In this document: piece after piece, positions 8,553 through 17,317 of the stretch
Layout: each line of letters starts with the position of its first letter
How positions within the stretch are numbered: the first letter of the stretch is position 1
Origin: Bacillus sp. ISL-7
GTDB lineage: Bacteria; Bacillota; Bacilli; Bacillales_B; DSM-18226
Direction: 5' to 3'
Assembly (NCBI RefSeq): GCF_018613065.1
Contig: NZ_JAGGQW010000037.1
Coordinates: 1 to 64,000 of the forward strand
Length of the DNA: 64,000 nt
Translations under genes and position numbers: made by a program
Notes under the pieces: model-generated
The model's database searches: none
The model's input: only the letters and a program-made list of their open reading frames with translations
Told to the model about the DNA's origin: nothing

Positions 8553-9887
8553 CTATATTACCTTTGATATGACTGATTCCGATTGAATGGCTGGTCTCCC
8601 AATCGAAAGGTACGTAAATCCTAGACCTTTCATCATCTCTAAATCAAAAAGATTCCGGCCATCAACAATCAGAGGCTGCTTCATTAATTGTTTGACTAAT
8701 GGTAAATCCAATTTTTTTACGTCCATCCAGTCTGTTAAGATCATACATGCATCTGAATCATTGATAGTTCCATATATATCCTCTGAATAGGTGCACTGAT
8801 AACCGATCTGTTTTTTTGCTTCTACAATCGCGATCGGATCATATGCCTTAACGATTGCCCCCTGCTCTGTTAAGTAAGGAATAATATCCAGTGCCGGAGA
8901 AGACCGAATATCATCGGTATCTGGTTTAAATGCTAATCCTAAAACACTAATGGTTTTCCCTTTTAAAGAACCTAATGCACGTAACAATTTTTTCACCAGC
9001 TGTACCCTTTGCCCTTCGTTTGTATCAATGACAGCCTTGATTAATTTGAAATCGTACCCACAATCCTCGGCAATGTGCAGAAGGGCAGCCGTATCTTTTG
9101 GAAAGCAGGATCCACCAAATCCAACACCGGCTTGTAAAAATTTATTGCCAATCCGGCTATCTAAACCAATGCCTTGGGACACTTTTGTAACGTCAGCACC
9201 AACGCGTTCACAAATGTTGGCTATATCATTGATAAATGAAATCTTTGTCGCCAAAAATGCATTGGCAGCATATTTAATGATTTCAGTTGTTTCTAATGAG
9301 GCTTTCACTATATTTGCTGTAAAGGGCTGATGAATTTCTGCAATAATTTGATAAGCTTTTTCGCTTGTGGCTCCAATTACTGCGCGCTCCATATTCATCG
9401 TATCCTTAATAGCAGTACCTTCTCTTAAAAATTCAGGATTGGAGACAACGTCAAAAGGATGTTTTCCTTTGCCATATTCTCTAATCACAGATTCTATTAA
9501 TTTTCCAGTGCCAACGGGCACGGTACTTTTTGTGACAATTACTTTGTAACCATTTAAATTTTCACCAATCGATTTAGCGACTTGTTTTATATAGGTTAAG
9601 TCAGCTTTACCTGATGATGTCATTGGGGTCCCTACCGCAATTAATATAACCTCAGCATCCTGTATCTCTTGACTAATATTAGCGCTAAATTTTAGTGTTC
9701 CTTTCCGAACATTTTTGTGGACCAACTCTTTTAATCCAGGCTCATAAATTGGCATGATCCCCTGTTTGAGATCATTTATTTTCAATTCATCAATATCACA
9801 ACAAGTAACTTGGTTTCCTGAATCAGCAAAACATGTACCAGAGACGAGACCAACATATCCAGTTCCTATAACAGCTATTTTTTTCAT
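8553..9887 (-). CDS. tuaD: UDP-glucose 6-dehydrogenase TuaD
   Basis: A 444-residue cytoplasmic enzyme that oxidises UDP-glucose to UDP-glucuronate with two NAD+. Visible are the NAD-binding start KIAVIGTGYVGLVSG, the Lys/Asp stretch KYAANAFLATKISFIND, and the catalytic Cys in GFGGSCFPKDT near residue 260, followed by the C-terminal UDP-binding domain (LGLAFKPDTDDIRSSPA). The start is ATG 9887 after AAGGA. It supplies the glucuronic acid of teichuronic acid and lies between tuaC and the epimerase. Length and all motifs are normal. Confidence 0.93.
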   Translation of the reverse strand: MKKIAVIGTGYVGLVSGTCFADSGNQVTCCDIDELKINDLKQGIMPIYEPGLKELVHKNVRKGTLKFSANISQEIQDAEVILIAVGTPMTSSGKADLTYIKQVAKSIGENLNGYKVIVTKSTVPVGTGKLIESVIREYGKGKHPFDVVSNPEFLREGTAIKDTMNMERAVIGATSEKAYQIIAEIHQPFTANIVKASLETTEIIKYAANAFLATKISFINDIANICERVGADVTKVSQGIGLDSRIGNKFLQAGVGFGGSCFPKDTAALLHIAEDCGYDFKLIKAVIDTNEGQRVQLVKKLLRALGSLKGKTISVLGLAFKPDTDDIRSSPALDIIPYLTEQGAIVKAYDPIAIVEAKKQIGYQCTYSEDIYGTINDSDACMILTDWMDVKKLDLPLVKQLMKQPLIVDGRNLFDLEMMKGLGFTYLSIGRPAIQSESVISKVI

Positions 9888-9928
9888 CCTTATCAATCCT
9901 TCCAGTTCTTAATTACTTGCAGAAAAGA

Positions 9929-11122
9929 CTATATAGTTGAATAAATGGATTCTATCGTCCGCTTATAGACAGCTTTAAGCAAAACCGCATTGTGATCAAC
10001 ATGATAGTTTTTTTTGATATTTTCATATAGTTCATGCTGAACCTGCGGGGTAAAAAGATTTCTATTTAAAATATCGTTTATTCGATTTACTAAGCTTGAT
10101 ACCGATTTGCTTTCGATTAATAGTGAACAATGTTCACCAAATAATTCCGGAACACTTCCCACTTCAGTACAAATCACAGGCACCTTCAGGGCTAATGCTT
10201 CAATGACAACGGTTGGCATCCCTTCTGTATAAGATGGGAGAGCAAACACATCACTAGCAAACAAATAATCACTTACTCTTTCATTTTCAACTTGCCCTGT
10301 TAAGAACAGTCTTCTATTAAAATCGGAATGCTGCCTTAATTTATCTTTAGCTGGTCCATCTCCAACAAATACAATAGCTACATCATTATGAAGCCATTGA
10401 AGTGAATAAGCCAGTTCAAAAACTCCTTTTTCTTGTGTTAACCTTCCGATAAAAACTACAATCTTCTTTTCCTCAGGGAGTTGAAGGCGTCTTCTAATTT
10501 CCATTTTAGTTTCATCTGCAGGTTGAAATCGTGATAAATCAACACCTATGGGGAGTACCATGCTATCTCTCCCTGCTAGCTCTTTTGCTCTAATCCTTAG
10601 GCTCTCACCCACTGCCAATACCAGATTTGCAGCCTGTACAGTATGTTCAAATGCTTTTTTTGCACCTGCACTAAAATTTGGATAAATATTTACATCACTG
10701 CCATGTAACGTTAAAATCCACGGCAGCTTTTTTTGTTCGGCAACAATTCTCGCTGCCCCTCCAGACGGCATCGCAAAATGTGCGTGAATTAAATCTGACT
10801 CTATTTCGTAATCCGACATTGTTTTTAATATGGAAGCTGCAATCCGTTTATCTGGCTGGGCCCATCTTAGTTGGCCTGGAAGAGCTAAATATGACGGGCG
10901 ATAGACCGTCACTCCTTTTCGGAGATACTTAACTGGAATCTCGTTATTAACACGGTATTGTTTTTTTACATATTTGATCAAAGTTGGATGACGCGGCAAA
11001 GGACAAATCACTGTAACCTCTACACCTAACCGGATTAATGCTTGAACTTGAGTTTCATGAAAAACACCAAGACCAGGTTTCTTGTCACTAGGATATACAC
11101 TTGTAATCCATAAAATCTTCAT
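9929..11122 (-). CDS. tuaC: Teichuronic acid glycosyltransferase TuaC (GT4)
   Basis: A 397-residue GT-B fold glycosyltransferase of family 4. It has the glycine-rich N-terminal region (SVYPSDKKPGLGVFHETQ), the acceptor-domain HAHFAMPSGG and LHGSDVN motifs, and the donor-domain VFIGRLTQEKGVFEL followed by the E-x7-E segment PSYTEGMPTVVIEALAL. Its ATG overlaps the tuaB stop by one base (TAATG), so the two are translationally coupled. It probably adds one of the two sugars of the repeat unit on the cytoplasmic face. Confidence 0.87.
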   Translation of the reverse strand: MKILWITSVYPSDKKPGLGVFHETQVQALIRLGVEVTVICPLPRHPTLIKYVKKQYRVNNEIPVKYLRKGVTVYRPSYLALPGQLRWAQPDKRIAASILKTMSDYEIESDLIHAHFAMPSGGAARIVAEQKKLPWILTLHGSDVNIYPNFSAGAKKAFEHTVQAANLVLAVGESLRIRAKELAGRDSMVLPIGVDLSRFQPADETKMEIRRRLQLPEEKKIVVFIGRLTQEKGVFELAYSLQWLHNDVAIVFVGDGPAKDKLRQHSDFNRRLFLTGQVENERVSDYLFASDVFALPSYTEGMPTVVIEALALKVPVICTEVGSVPELFGEHCSLLIESKSVSSLVNRINDILNRNLFTPQVQHELYENIKKNYHVDHNAVLLKAVYKRTIESIYSTI

Positions 11123-12582
11123 TATGTTTGCCCTCTTATTTGTTTTTTTATGATTCTTAAGAAAAAAGGGGGATACATCTTATACAGTAGAAAAATATAG
11201 ACAACCCCACTTATGCCTACTGAAAAAATAAGTGGCCAAATGCTGGTCTGAGAAAAATAATAAATAGAAACCTCTTTCAGACAAAAAGCGATTATAGTTA
11301 TGAGCAAAGATAATAGAAAAGGTATCGAAATAGTTTTCAGATATTGCCGAAAACGGAGTTGAATCAACCAGTTTAATAACCATCTTCCTATTAAGAAGTT
11401 CACCAGGCTTACTCCTGCATAGGTCCAGGCTACAACTTCCAATTTATTCGACATGACAGCTAGCCATAAAGAAGCACCATACAGAATGAGAACCCCAGCA
11501 TCCCAATAAAAAGCTATGTTTGCTTTCCCTTTTGCTAAAATAACTGATCCATTTGGATTCATTAAAACCCTAAGAATGCCTACGACTGCCATGATTTGCA
11601 CAACTGGAACGGCGTCCAGCCATTTCTCTCCAAAAATAGTTAAAATAAACACATTAGACACCGCTGTGAGACCCATCAAGATGGGAAAGGAAACTAGACT
11701 CAATAGCTTGGTCATATGTAAGAATCCATCTGTTAATAAAACTGGATTTTGGTGACTTTTCGAAAAAACCGGAAAAGCAACTCTGGTAATAATCGGATTA
11801 ATCTTTAAGACCGGAATCGTTACAATTTGATAGGCAAGATTATATATACCAAGTGCCTCTGCACCCATAAATCGGCCGATTAATATGACATCAAGGTTGG
11901 AGCCAATTCGATTGACTAACCGTGAGGCTAATTGGTATGCCCCAAACGACATGTATTCCTTGCATTCCGACAAATCAAATATTAATGAGGGCCGCCATTT
12001 CTTTTGATAACACATAAAATAAAGAATGCCTTTTAATGAATTCAGCACGACTTGTGAAATAACAAAGGCATAAATCGGACTAATGGAAAGTATAAGAATC
12101 ACCAATGTTAAAAAGGAAAATAACGTAGTCCCTACTTCAATCGCCCCCAGTAAATTAAAACGTAAATCTTTTTGCAACAGATACTGGCATTGCTGCCCAA
12201 CCGGAGCGATTAAAAACATCACGGCCAAAATTCGTATAAGTTCGACTAATTCACTTCGCTGAAAGTACAAAGCAATCAGAGGGCTAAAGAGGAATAAGAT
12301 CAGAAACAACCCGATTCCTACTATTACATTTAGCCAAAACAGAGTTGACAAGACACGAGCCGTAACCTCTTCTTTTTGAATGACAGCTGAACCAAAACCA
12401 AGATCAAGCAATATCTGAGCAAACACTACAATCGTGGTAATCATTCCTACCAGCCCGAATTCGGATAGGCTCATTAATTTTCCAAGTAATGCAAACTGGA
12501 TGACTTGGATGGCTGTAATTATAAGTGTAGAAATCCCAGTCCACTTTACTCCTTTATGTAGTTGGCTTCTTATGACTGTCAT
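11122..12582 (-). CDS. tuaB: Teichuronic acid flippase TuaB
   Basis: A 486-residue integral membrane protein of the polysaccharide exporter (MOP/Wzx-like) superfamily with about 12-14 membrane segments. The N-terminal region TALIQVIQFALLGKLMSLSE-type helix and the conserved GFGSAVIQKEE and LGIYNLAYQIVTIPV stretches are characteristic. It should flip the undecaprenyl-linked repeat unit across the cytoplasmic membrane. It is coupled to tuaC by a one-base overlap and starts 16 bases after tuaA. Confidence 0.87.
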   Translation of the reverse strand: MTVIRSQLHKGVKWTGISTLIITAIQVIQFALLGKLMSLSEFGLVGMITTIVVFAQILLDLGFGSAVIQKEEVTARVLSTLFWLNVIVGIGLFLILFLFSPLIALYFQRSELVELIRILAVMFLIAPVGQQCQYLLQKDLRFNLLGAIEVGTTLFSFLTLVILILSISPIYAFVISQVVLNSLKGILYFMCYQKKWRPSLIFDLSECKEYMSFGAYQLASRLVNRIGSNLDVILIGRFMGAEALGIYNLAYQIVTIPVLKINPIITRVAFPVFSKSHQNPVLLTDGFLHMTKLLSLVSFPILMGLTAVSNVFILTIFGEKWLDAVPVVQIMAVVGILRVLMNPNGSVILAKGKANIAFYWDAGVLILYGASLWLAVMSNKLEVVAWTYAGVSLVNFLIGRWLLNWLIQLRFRQYLKTISIPFLLSLLITIIAFCLKEVSIYYFSQTSIWPLIFSVGISGVVYIFLLYKMYPPFFLRIIKKQIRGQT

Positions 12583-12598
12583 TTGCTTCCCGCCTTTA

Positions 12599-13258
12599 TT
12601 AACGAGCTCCCTCTCCGGTGAAAATTACCTTGAACGTCTTCAAAATAATTTTAACTTCAAGTGAAAATGTTAAATTTTGTATGTATTCCAGGTCGAATTT
12701 AAGTTTTTCTTTTGGTGAAATATCATATCCTCCACTAACCTGAGCAAGACCTGTGAGTCCTGGTTTAACAAGCAGCCGATTTTCGAATCCCTTTATCTCT
12801 TTATTAAATTTCGCTGTAAAGAATGGTCTTTCGGGTCTCGGACCTACAATTGACATGTCTCCTTTTAAAACAGAGGCTAATTGTGGAAGCTCATCAATAC
12901 GAGTCCTTCGGATAAATGCTCCCACTTTTGTAATACGAGGATCATTTACCACTGCCCACTTGGCCCCCTCTTTTTCAGCATCATTCCTCATGGATCGTAA
13001 CTTTACCATCTTGAAACGTTTTCCATTCTTCCCAATCCTCTCCTGAACATAAAATGGTGAACCTGGTGTTTCAAGGACGATGAGGGCAGCAAATATAACA
13101 ACGATTGGCAGTGCGATAAGAAACCCAGTGGCTGCAAGAAAAATATCATACCCTCTTTTTAAATAGAGGTAATGTTCCACATTCTTTGATAATGTGAGAT
13201 TAGAGGCTGGGACCGTCAAATAATCTTGGTAGATATTGTAGCTTTTTTCAGTACTCAC
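12599..13258 (-). CDS. tuaA: Undecaprenyl-phosphate sugar phosphotransferase TuaA
   Basis: A 219-residue monotopic phosphoglycosyl transferase that starts repeat-unit assembly by moving a sugar-1-phosphate to undecaprenyl phosphate. One N-terminal hydrophobic re-entrant helix (about residues 35-60, YDIFLAATGFLIALPIVVI) is followed by KMVKLRSM, the catalytic RIDELPQ (Asp-Glu pair) and SIVGPRPERPFF. The start is GTG 13258 after GGGGTGG. It is the first gene of the operon. PHO-box-like repeats lie about 95-150 bases upstream, in line with phosphate-starvation control of teichuronic acid in Bacillus. Confidence 0.88.
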   Translation of the reverse strand: MSTEKSYNIYQDYLTVPASNLTLSKNVEHYLYLKRGYDIFLAATGFLIALPIVVIFAALIVLETPGSPFYVQERIGKNGKRFKMVKLRSMRNDAEKEGAKWAVVNDPRITKVGAFIRRTRIDELPQLASVLKGDMSIVGPRPERPFFTAKFNKEIKGFENRLLVKPGLTGLAQVSGGYDISPKEKLKFDLEYIQNLTFSLEVKIILKTFKVIFTGEGAR

Positions 13259-13350
13259 AAATGTACCACCCCATAAGATTTATTAATAAAGTGTTTTGCT
13301 AATCCATACGTAAAGTATAGGTACAAAACTTGAAGTTGCTGTTGAGTACT

Positions 13351-13407
13351 GGTGAAGAGTTTGTAAAATATTTAGAATATTTATTAAGTTTCTAAATACT
13401 TTGTAAA
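13351..13407 (-). promoter_or_regulatory. Candidate PhoP-binding (PHO-box-like) repeats upstream of tuaA
   Basis: Read on the minus strand there are two pairs of TTTACA-like hexamers each spaced by five bases: TTTACA-N5-TTTAGA (13391-13407) and TTTACA-N5-TTCACC (13351-13367). The 11-base period matches the known PhoP repeat TT(A/C/T)ACA. The repeats are upstream of tuaA, a PhoP-activated gene in Bacillus subtilis. AT-rich sequence makes chance matches possible. Confidence 0.45.
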
Positions 13408-13447
13408 GATTTTTACAAGATATAGGCAGATATACCGATAAAATGAA

Positions 13448-13497
13448 AGAAACTGACACAATAAGGATTTGGACTTTTCCTTTTTGTGTCAGTTTCT
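13448..13497. repeat. Long inverted repeat between tuaA and the CNNM gene
   Basis: Perfect 13-bp arms AGAAACTGACACA and TGTGTCAGTTTCT enclose a 24-base loop containing CTTTTCCTTTTT. There is no clean T tail on either strand, and a separate terminator for the CNNM gene lies at 13522-13551. It could be a bidirectional transcription boundary or a structured leader of the tua transcript. Confidence 0.5.
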
Positions 13498-13521
13498 TAG
13501 ATTCTTATAGGGTTACAAAAA

Positions 13522-13551
13522 AACTCCCTCTTATCTATACCAGAGGGAGTT
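13522..13551 (-). terminator. Rho-independent terminator of the CNNM gene
   Basis: A 10-bp perfect stem AACTCCCTCT/AGAGGGAGTT lies three bases beyond the stop codon of the minus-strand CNNM gene and is followed by TTTTTT on that strand. Confidence 0.85.
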
Positions 13552-13554
13552 AGT

Positions 13555-14865
13555 TTAAGCTATCGATTCTTGCTTGGCAATTTTTAAAATTTCTAATGAT
13601 TTAATATGGTAACCATCGATTTCAAGCACTTTAAATTCATAATCATCATATCTAACTTTATCGCCTTCGACGACATCCATTTTTTCTGATAAGATCCATC
13701 CACCAATTGTATCCATATCTGAATCGTCAAGGTCTAAACCGAATAAATCATTAATTTCATCAATTAGGACTTTACCCTCAACGATGGTTTTATTTTCACT
13801 AATTTTATTAATTTCAGGTACTTCATCCGCATCAAACTCATCACGGATTTCGCCAACAATTTCTTCTAAAATATCTTCGACAGTGACTAATCCTGCTGTA
13901 CCGCCATATTCATCCATTAAGATGGCCATATGAACACGGTCTTTTTGCATTTTCAGGAGCAAATCATGGATTGGGATCGATTCAATAACCTGGATAACTG
14001 GGCGAACATACTCTTGAATCGATGTTTCAACATTCTTGCCTTTAATATATTCGGTAAAAACTTCTTTCATATTTACCATACCGACGATGTTATCCTTTTC
14101 ACCATCGATAACCGGATACCTTGTATAATTTTCTGCGGTAACGATTTGAAGACATTCATTTAAAGATTGTGAGATATCAAAAGCAATAATCTCAGTACGC
14201 GGTACCATAATTTCATTGGCGTTTCGATCATCAAATTCGAAAATATTGTTCACATATTTATATTCAGATTGATTAATCTCCCCACTCTTATAGCTTTCGG
14301 AAATGATTAATTGAAGTTCTTCCTCTGAGTGTGCTACTTCATGTTCTGATGCAGGTTTCAGTCCAAAAACTCCGACGATGAAACGAGCAGAACCATTTAG
14401 TGCTTTAATAAATGGATACATTATTTTATAAAAGAGAATCATCGGTCTTGCAAAAATCAAAGTGACCTCTTCCGCTTTTTGTATGGCAAACGTCTTTGGT
14501 GCAAGCTCCCCAACAACTACGTGAATAAAAGTTACTGATGCAAACGCTAATATAAATGAAGTAATGCCTGATATTGATTCTGGCATGTTAAAGTAACTTA
14601 ATAGCGGATGAAGGATAAGTTCTACCGTTGGTTCTCCTAACCACCCGAGCCCTAAAGCTGTAACGGTAATTCCTAATTGACATGCAGATAAATATTCATC
14701 AAGATTAGTAACAATCGTTTTTGCCGCGATCGCGTTCTTGTTCCCTTCGCTAACGAGCTGATCAATACGTGTACCGCGGATTTTAACAATAGCAAATTCA
14801 TATGCCACAAAAAATGCTGTAAATGCAATTAAAATTGCTATTATTAGTAGATTACTAATTATCAA
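13555..14865 (-). CDS. CNNM/CorC (hemolysin-type) membrane protein
   Basis: A 436-residue protein with an N-terminal CNNM/DUF21 transmembrane domain (residues 1-190, about four helices), a CBS pair (residues 205-335, including EIMVPRTEIIAFD and HMAILMDEYGGTAGLVTVEDI), and a C-terminal CorC/HlyC domain (350-430). Family members act in Mg2+ efflux or in divalent-cation tolerance, so a Mg2+-related role is the best guess. The start is TTG 14865, four bases from AAGGAG. That ribosome-binding site is part of a 9-bp hairpin, which may control translation. A terminator follows directly. Confidence 0.85.
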   Translation of the reverse strand: MIISNLLIIAILIAFTAFFVAYEFAIVKIRGTRIDQLVSEGNKNAIAAKTIVTNLDEYLSACQLGITVTALGLGWLGEPTVELILHPLLSYFNMPESISGITSFILAFASVTFIHVVVGELAPKTFAIQKAEEVTLIFARPMILFYKIMYPFIKALNGSARFIVGVFGLKPASEHEVAHSEEELQLIISESYKSGEINQSEYKYVNNIFEFDDRNANEIMVPRTEIIAFDISQSLNECLQIVTAENYTRYPVIDGEKDNIVGMVNMKEVFTEYIKGKNVETSIQEYVRPVIQVIESIPIHDLLLKMQKDRVHMAILMDEYGGTAGLVTVEDILEEIVGEIRDEFDADEVPEINKISENKTIVEGKVLIDEINDLFGLDLDDSDMDTIGGWILSEKMDVVEGDKVRYDDYEFKVLEIDGYHIKSLEILKIAKQESIA

Positions 14866-14869
14866 TAGT

Positions 14870-14907
14870 CTCCTTACTTAATAGATAAGTAAGGAATACA
14901 CCTCCTG
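14870..14907 (-). promoter_or_regulatory. RBS-sequestering hairpin in the CNNM gene leader
   Basis: Perfect 9-bp arms CCTTACTTA/TAAGTAAGG with a 5-base loop (14872-14894). On the minus strand the 3' arm contains the AAGG of the AAGGAG ribosome-binding site that serves the TTG start at 14865. A second strong AGGAGGTG stretch lies just before the hairpin (about 14898-14905). The arrangement suggests translational control; no known riboswitch class is recognised. Confidence 0.45.
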
Positions 14908-14954
14908 TTTTTTTACGAGTTTATTTATTTTCTATCAAAATAATAAATTAATAC

Positions 14955-15368
14955 TTAGCTAAACAATAATAATAATGTTTGAGCCAATGTAACGCCTTCT
15001 GATGATAATTTATTAACAAGTGATTCTTTTTGCTGGTTGTTTAATTTTTGAAGAATAGGTTCCATGACATTTATTTCTTCTTTCAGATGCTGCATAATAC
15101 TAGCAATCTGCTCCACATGTTTTTCTACTTTTTGTTTATCAATTGTATTATCTGACTTAATCAATTCAATGGAAGACTTTATTTCCTCAAGGGGCATATT
15201 CAAATTTTTATAATGTTCAACCATATTTAAAATTTGAAGACACTCCTCATTGTACAATCGATAATTAGAATCCGTCCGAATAGGGTTAAGTAAGCCTATT
15301 TGGGTGTAATAATCAATTGTCCGTTTGGAAATATTCTTTAATTTTGCTATTTCACCAATTCGATACAA
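14955..15368 (-). CDS. MerR-family transcriptional regulator
   Basis: A 137-residue regulator with a MerR winged-helix domain at the N-terminus (YRIGEIAKLKNISKRTIDYYTQIGLL...YRLY, residues 2-45), a long dimerisation coiled coil (60-105), and a short C-terminal tail ending in a hydrophobic cluster (TLAQTLLLLFS). There are no Cys residues, so it is not a thiol metal sensor of the MerR/CueR kind. The start is TTG because an in-frame stop lies a few codons upstream; the ribosome-binding site is poor. The ligand and targets are unknown. Confidence 0.75.
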   Translation of the reverse strand: MYRIGEIAKLKNISKRTIDYYTQIGLLNPIRTDSNYRLYNEECLQILNMVEHYKNLNMPLEEIKSSIELIKSDNTIDKQKVEKHVEQIASIMQHLKEEINVMEPILQKLNNQQKESLVNKLSSEGVTLAQTLLLLFS

Positions 15369-15416
15369 CTCCCCAAATTACTCACCCCTTCCCAGTTAAA
15401 TGTTAAATTAAATATA

Positions 15417-15460
15417 CCATAGATCAAACCGTACAGTCAACGTTCCGGTTTGATCTATGG
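15417..15460 (-). terminator. Terminator of methionine aminopeptidase gene
   Basis: Perfect 15-bp arms CCATAGATCAAACCG/CGGTTTGATCTATGG with a 14-base loop lie just beyond the map stop. The downstream minus-strand sequence is T-rich (TATATTTAATTT) but not a clean T run. It also lies just upstream of the merR start, so an operator role is possible. Confidence 0.6.
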
Positions 15461-15463
15461 TTA

Positions 15464-16204
15464 TCAGCGTGTTAATATGACTGGTCCGTTTTTAGTTACG
15501 ATAAGTGTATGTTCGTACTGAGCGACAAAGCTTTTTTCTGTAACAAAGGTCCAGCCGTCCTCTAGTTGAAACACTTCTTCATCATGGGTTGAAATAAATG
15601 GTTCAAATGCAATAACCATTCCTTCTCTAAGCAATCCATTATCAGAGGTTTCATTATAATTATAAATATATTCAGGTTTTTCATGGATTGTTCGTCCAAT
15701 ACCGTGTCCTGTAAGATTTTTAATCACGGTTAATCCATGATTTCTAGCTGTTTGGAAAACGACTTTACCCATCCCGTTTATTTTGGAACCTGGTTTTGCT
15801 TTTTTAAGACCAGCTTCAAATGCCTCTTTTGCAACAGCGCAAATTTTTGATAAAATTTCTTCACCTTTTCCAATTACAATCGAGACGCCTGTATCTGCAA
15901 AATAACCGTTCTTGGAACCAGAAACATCTATATTAACAAGATCTCCTTCTTGAATCACTCGATCACTCGGAATTCCATGAGCCACTTCTTCGTTGACACT
16001 AATACACGTAAACCCGGGAAAATCGTATTCCCCCTTTGGAGCAGAAATGGCGCCCTCCTTCTCAAATAACTGACCAGCTATATCGTCGAGCTCTTTAGTA
16101 GTTACCCCAGGTACCGCTCGTTGCACTAATTCATCGCGAATCGCGGCAACGATTCTGCCAATTTCTTTCAATCCATTAAAATCCTCTTCCGTCTTTGCAA
16201 TCAT
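15464..16204 (-). CDS. map: Type I methionine aminopeptidase (YflG-like)
   Basis: A 246-residue cytosolic enzyme removing N-terminal Met from nascent proteins. Metal ligands are visible in order: Asp in NIDVSGSKNGYFADTG (two Asp), His in TGHGIGRTIHEKP, Glu in IAFEPFIS, and Glu in QYEHTL. The N-terminus MIAKTEEDFNGLKEIGRIVA fits the stand-alone YflG/MapB type rather than the ribosomal-cluster Map. The start is ATG 16204, preceded by AGGTGGG; a GTG four codons earlier lacks a site. It is monocistronic, ended by the 15-bp hairpin. Confidence 0.9.
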   Translation of the reverse strand: MIAKTEEDFNGLKEIGRIVAAIRDELVQRAVPGVTTKELDDIAGQLFEKEGAISAPKGEYDFPGFTCISVNEEVAHGIPSDRVIQEGDLVNIDVSGSKNGYFADTGVSIVIGKGEEILSKICAVAKEAFEAGLKKAKPGSKINGMGKVVFQTARNHGLTVIKNLTGHGIGRTIHEKPEYIYNYNETSDNGLLREGMVIAFEPFISTHDEEVFQLEDGWTFVTEKSFVAQYEHTLIVTKNGPVILTR

Positions 16205-16312
16205 GCTTTTTCCCACCTATTTTATTTTATCTTAATAAACGTTCACCTATTAGATTGTACATTTATCCTCAGATAAAATCCAAGCATAATAATTTCATGA
16301 TGATTAAAACAA

Positions 16313-16350
16313 CAAAAAACAGAGTTACCCAATGTAACACTGTTTTTTAT
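16313..16350 (-). terminator. Terminator of the ParA-like gene
   Basis: A stem AACAGAGTTAC/GTAACACTGTT with one mismatch is flanked by A-rich and T-rich runs (AAAAAAC and GTTTTTT), giving a minus-strand T tail a few bases beyond the stop at 16354. Confidence 0.7.
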
Positions 16351-16353
16351 CCA

Positions 16354-17163
16354 TCATAATAATTTTACTTTTTTAATAAAATTTATTTCATTTTGAAATT
16401 TTTCAAAAATTTCTTTGTAGGTGGAATTAATTAAAAGTGGAAAGAGGTTTTCTAGTGCTTCTTGGTAATCTTGACCTAACGCTTCCCGGAGAAAAACATA
16501 TTCATGAAAGAGCAGTGCCTTTTCAAAATCAATACCTAATTCATGTAAGCCTTTATACAAGTCCTTCTTAGGTATACATAAGATCTTCTTAAATATTTTA
16601 ATATTTTTTTCAATGAATTTCTCTTCTATATACCGTGTTACATAGTCTGTATACACCATCTGACCAATAGTATTTGTTTCATTTTTTGAGAAGTTGAATC
16701 CAATCACACGATCTTCTATATTTTCACGAATTATAAACGTTTTACTACCTCGTAAATGTGTAATAAAATTTTTGACGCTTTTATCAAATATTTTATCAAA
16801 TTGAATAATTTTTTGCAGTTTAACGGCAAAATCAGTATGTTCTTCACCCACAACAAATAACCGGTCAACAATCGGTAAAAGCTTTAAGACACCCTCGGAA
16901 AGTTGACTTGATGCATCATAAATAATGATATCGTACTTTTTTTTCATTAACTTCACTTTTCGTTTTTGTTCGATTAAAGTTAATTTCGAAAATTCGTGGA
17001 TGATCTCATTTGAAGTCTCTTCTTTTTCTAAAGTCCCGTAAGAAATGAATGCTGCAGCTATATTTGTATTTAATTTAAGCCAATTATAAATGGATAAAGA
17101 CAATTCAGTTACACCTGATTTTTCTTTTGGAGAGTAAAAGCCAACTAAATACATGTACCTCAC
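16354..17163 (-). CDS. Degenerate ParA/MinD-like protein of unknown function
   Basis: A 269-residue soluble protein I do not recognise as a named gene. The N-terminus (YLVGFYSPKEKSGVTELS) looks like a ParA/MinD deviant Walker A loop in which the GKT core is lost, and YDIIIYDASSQ at about residues 78-88 looks like the Walker B strand; a LFVVGEEHTDF strand follows. The C-terminal half is Lys/Glu/Phe-rich. This resembles non-hydrolysing relatives of flagellar/Tad/partition ATPases, but that is inference. The start is GTG 17163 or ATG 17154; neither has a strong site. It is divergent from dsdA. Confidence 0.55.
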   Translation of the reverse strand: MRYMYLVGFYSPKEKSGVTELSLSIYNWLKLNTNIAAAFISYGTLEKEETSNEIIHEFSKLTLIEQKRKVKLMKKKYDIIIYDASSQLSEGVLKLLPIVDRLFVVGEEHTDFAVKLQKIIQFDKIFDKSVKNFITHLRGSKTFIIRENIEDRVIGFNFSKNETNTIGQMVYTDYVTRYIEEKFIEKNIKIFKKILCIPKKDLYKGLHELGIDFEKALLFHEYVFLREALGQDYQEALENLFPLLINSTYKEIFEKFQNEINFIKKVKLL

Positions 17164-17317
17164 ATGCCTTTTATTTAAATCATATGCAAGAAGAAAACAA
17201 GTGTTAAAGACAAGCGACTACTTTACAATTAATAACGTTGCAAAAATATTCTTGTGATAAAATATATATATTCTAAAAAAACGCTTGATTATAATCCCAA
17301 AAGACAGAGGTATCCCA

